Shown here: in pieces, positions 62,157-64,000 of the stretch
Layout: every line of letters begins with the position of its first letter
Position numbering within the stretch: position 1 is the first letter of the stretch
DNA from: Pomacea canaliculata
Taxonomy: Eukaryota > Mollusca > Gastropoda > Architaenioglossa > Ampullariidae
Direction of reading: 5' to 3'
Length of the DNA: 64,000 nucleotides
Assembly (NCBI RefSeq): GCF_003073045.1
Contig: NC_037590.1
Coordinates: forward strand, 19,433,708-19,497,707
The notes under the pieces: model-generated
The model's database searches: none
Told to the model about the DNA's origin: nothing
Seen by the model: the letters and a program-made list of their open reading frames with translations, nothing else
Translations under genes and position numbers: made by a program

Positions 62157-62173
62157 GAGCCCACCCAGGGACG
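62100..62173 (+). tRNA. tRNA-Asn(GUU)
   Basis: 74-nt cloverleaf beginning GTCTCTGTGGCGCAATCGG. Box A is TGGCGCAATCGG. The anticodon stem is TTCGG/CCGAA with loop CTGTTAA and anticodon GTT. Box B is GGTTCGAGCCC. The 3' acceptor strand CAGGGAC is followed by discriminator G. A T-rich run follows within 30 bp, consistent with a Pol III terminator. Confidence 0.97.
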
Positions 62174-64000
62174 AGCACTTTTCTTTTTTAAATTTATTAT
62201 TATTATTTTTTTTTAATAAATTCTGTTAAATTCTAATTTTAAATTCACATCTTTAACCGTTGTTGTTGACATTTACTTGATACATCTTTTTCCACTTGTC
62301 TTGTTTTCCCCATAGCAGTCAGGTTAGTGTTCGGTAAAAGACACGCTCCTCGCATGATTATTAAATACTTGTTGTCTCTTTGCGTACGTGCGTGCGTGCG
62401 GAGAGTCTGACACATATCAAACTCATCTTAGCAAGACTGTGGAACCTGGCTATAGAATAACGAGGACGGGGTTGAAGATTATCAACAAGCGATGCTCTGT
62501 CCGACGAGCCCGAAGTCCAACGTAGTGGATGTGCATGTTTATCTACTTACCCGGAATCAACAGGCAGCAACACAGACAACTAGTATGTGGGTATTTCCAA
62601 AGTTCCTCTTGTGCAAATTCTTTTCCCATGACAGATTCGGAACAGTTACAACAGCAAACATTAAAGATGGGTGTATCACAGGGACTAAAAAAAATAATTA
62701 TCGTAGTAGTGTTCGTTATCTAACCTGCTACATCAAGCAACTGCCACAAAGGCACTTCTAGTCATATTCACGCACGCGCACGTTCTCACACCAGAAGAGC
62801 GCGCGCACGCACACACTGGCACACACCGGCACACACATACACGTGTCGGTTTTATGAGCATTTGTGGATTTTTTTTTTTTGCCAAAAAACCCACTGCCCA
62901 GCAGCGAGAGGCTACAAATCTTACTTTGCATCCAGCTGTTGAGATAAACCACACTGACATATATCATGGGTGTGAAATATTACAGGGTCAAATAATACCC
63001 TCGTAAAAAAACGAAACGAAGAAAAAAAGACCAAACAAACCTGAGAAACCCGTTTGGTTAGGGAAGGCGTCAACCTTTCGAGGTGTGTGGTCGGCCCCCT
63101 CCCCATGGTTGTTGTGAGATCTACAAATCAAGATCTGGTGGGGGGGGGGAGGGTGAGATGTTCAACGCACACTCAAACGCCCCTTAGTGCCAGAAAAAAA
63201 GCCCCAAGAGGCAAAGACGAAAGAACGGAAGAATGAATGCAGCTAGATCAAAGCCTGACTGAAGTGTTTCTCCTCTTCACTCCGATTCGTCTGACTTCAA
63301 GTAACTAGCTATGTCAAGCCATACATTTTCGACATGTATCACCCCCCACACCAACACACACAAAACCCACTCACCAACACCACACCAACACCACCACCAA
63401 CACCACCAACACCCTTTCTCCAAGTCTTTCCTTCTCTTACCTCTTCGCTCTTCTTGTGCAAAGCCCTCTGTGTGTCCCTTGAGGTGGTTGAGAGGTGAAA
63501 GTGCGGGGTTGAAGGAGAGGGAGTAGTCAGAGATGTCACAGTGACAATATATGTCACATGGAGGAGGGGGAATGTTCGCAGTGACAGCAGTGTAACTTCA
63601 CAGGGATGACATCTGAGGTGGCAGGTGATGGGGAGGCAGTGAGGAAGAAGTTCCTGCCACCTCCTCCGCTAGTAGCATAGTAACCTAGTCCCTGATTCTG
63701 ACCGTGTCCTTGTCGCAGGCTCAGACATCAGACAGGGGGGACATATTTGTTCCTGTCTGCTCTCCTTTTACTGTAAATTTTTGTCCAAAAACGGTGTCTC
63801 ACCTCGAGCGTTAGCGAGAAATTTTATTCAGGTTTAAACATAGGTGATTCATTCAGTTGATGGACGGAAATCAACCTAATGGTATATCATCTCTAACATT
63901 TCGTACACCGCTGCTTGGACAGTTTCGAGATTATAAAGTTTTTTTCCCCCCAGGATAATCCTTCACACATACACATTCAAACCCGTCGTGCATACCAGCC
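62174..64000. other. Right-edge non-coding sequence
   Basis: No supported gene. It contains CA/CG-rich simple sequence at about 62770-62845 and a CAC/CCAACA-rich patch at 63342-63414. Open frames here are by-products of these repeats. Confidence 0.5.
63342..63414. repeat. CAC/CCAACA-rich simple repeat
   Basis: A purine-poor low-complexity tract of CACC, CACA and CCAACA units. It creates threonine/proline/histidine-rich and glycine/valine-rich false frames. Confidence 0.75.

Noticed and set aside
62733-62967. Cys/Val-rich minus-strand frames
   Set aside because: They are translations of a CA/CG simple repeat.
1-64000. CRISPR arrays, bacterial operons, viral or toxin genes
   Set aside because: None is present: the window is animal nuclear DNA with spliced genes, and I saw no reverse transcriptase, integrase, capsid or similar coding signature on either strand.

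Overview
This is a eukaryotic, animal-type window: AT-rich, with intron-rich genes using canonical GT-AG junctions, nuclear tRNAs and dispersed short repeats. The gene content (a RADIL/RASIP1-like scaffold, OGFOD3, a VWA3A-like protein, the dynein-arm assembly factor DNAAF5, an SDR9C-type dehydrogenase, a short BTB protein) and the SINE-like debris suggest a lophotrochozoan invertebrate, most likely a gastropod mollusc. That organism call is inference, not read from a marker gene.

Layout, left to right. 590-9613 (-): RADIL/RASIP1-like gene, lacking its 5' end and possibly a 3' PDZ part. 12294-16104 (-): complete OGFOD3, 9 exons, 308 codons. 16105-16908: short divergent promoter region. 16909-33012 (+): complete VWA3A-like gene, 33 exons that join in frame to 1255 codons. 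33013-34497: convergent 3' ends. 34498-39915 (-): complete DNAAF5, 10 exons, with one apparent missing base. 40126-40207 (+): tRNA-Ser(UGA). 40515-40790: SINE-like repeat. 40934-43530 (-): SDR dehydrogenase, 5 exons, one apparent extra base. 44320-44580 (-): second SINE-like repeat. 44769-44825 (+): a small coding exon that fits in frame onto the BTB gene at 58999-60052. 55142-55241: a run of exactly 100 N. The 3.5 kb before the gap (51602-55141) is repeated after it (55242-58992). 62100-62173 (+): tRNA-Asn(GUU).

How the genes relate: this is ordinary animal genome with no operon-like system. VWA3A-like and DNAAF5 lie tail to tail; DNAAF5 has an established role in motile cilia and VWA3A is only thought to be linked to cilia, so the pairing may be chance. 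OGFOD3 and VWA3A-like are head to head with 804 bp between start codons and could share a promoter. The most consequential observation is about assembly quality: the N gap is flanked by two copies of one sequence whose differences pile up at the gap-facing ends, and four single-base frame breaks interrupt three otherwise well-conserved genes. I found no convincing new biological system.
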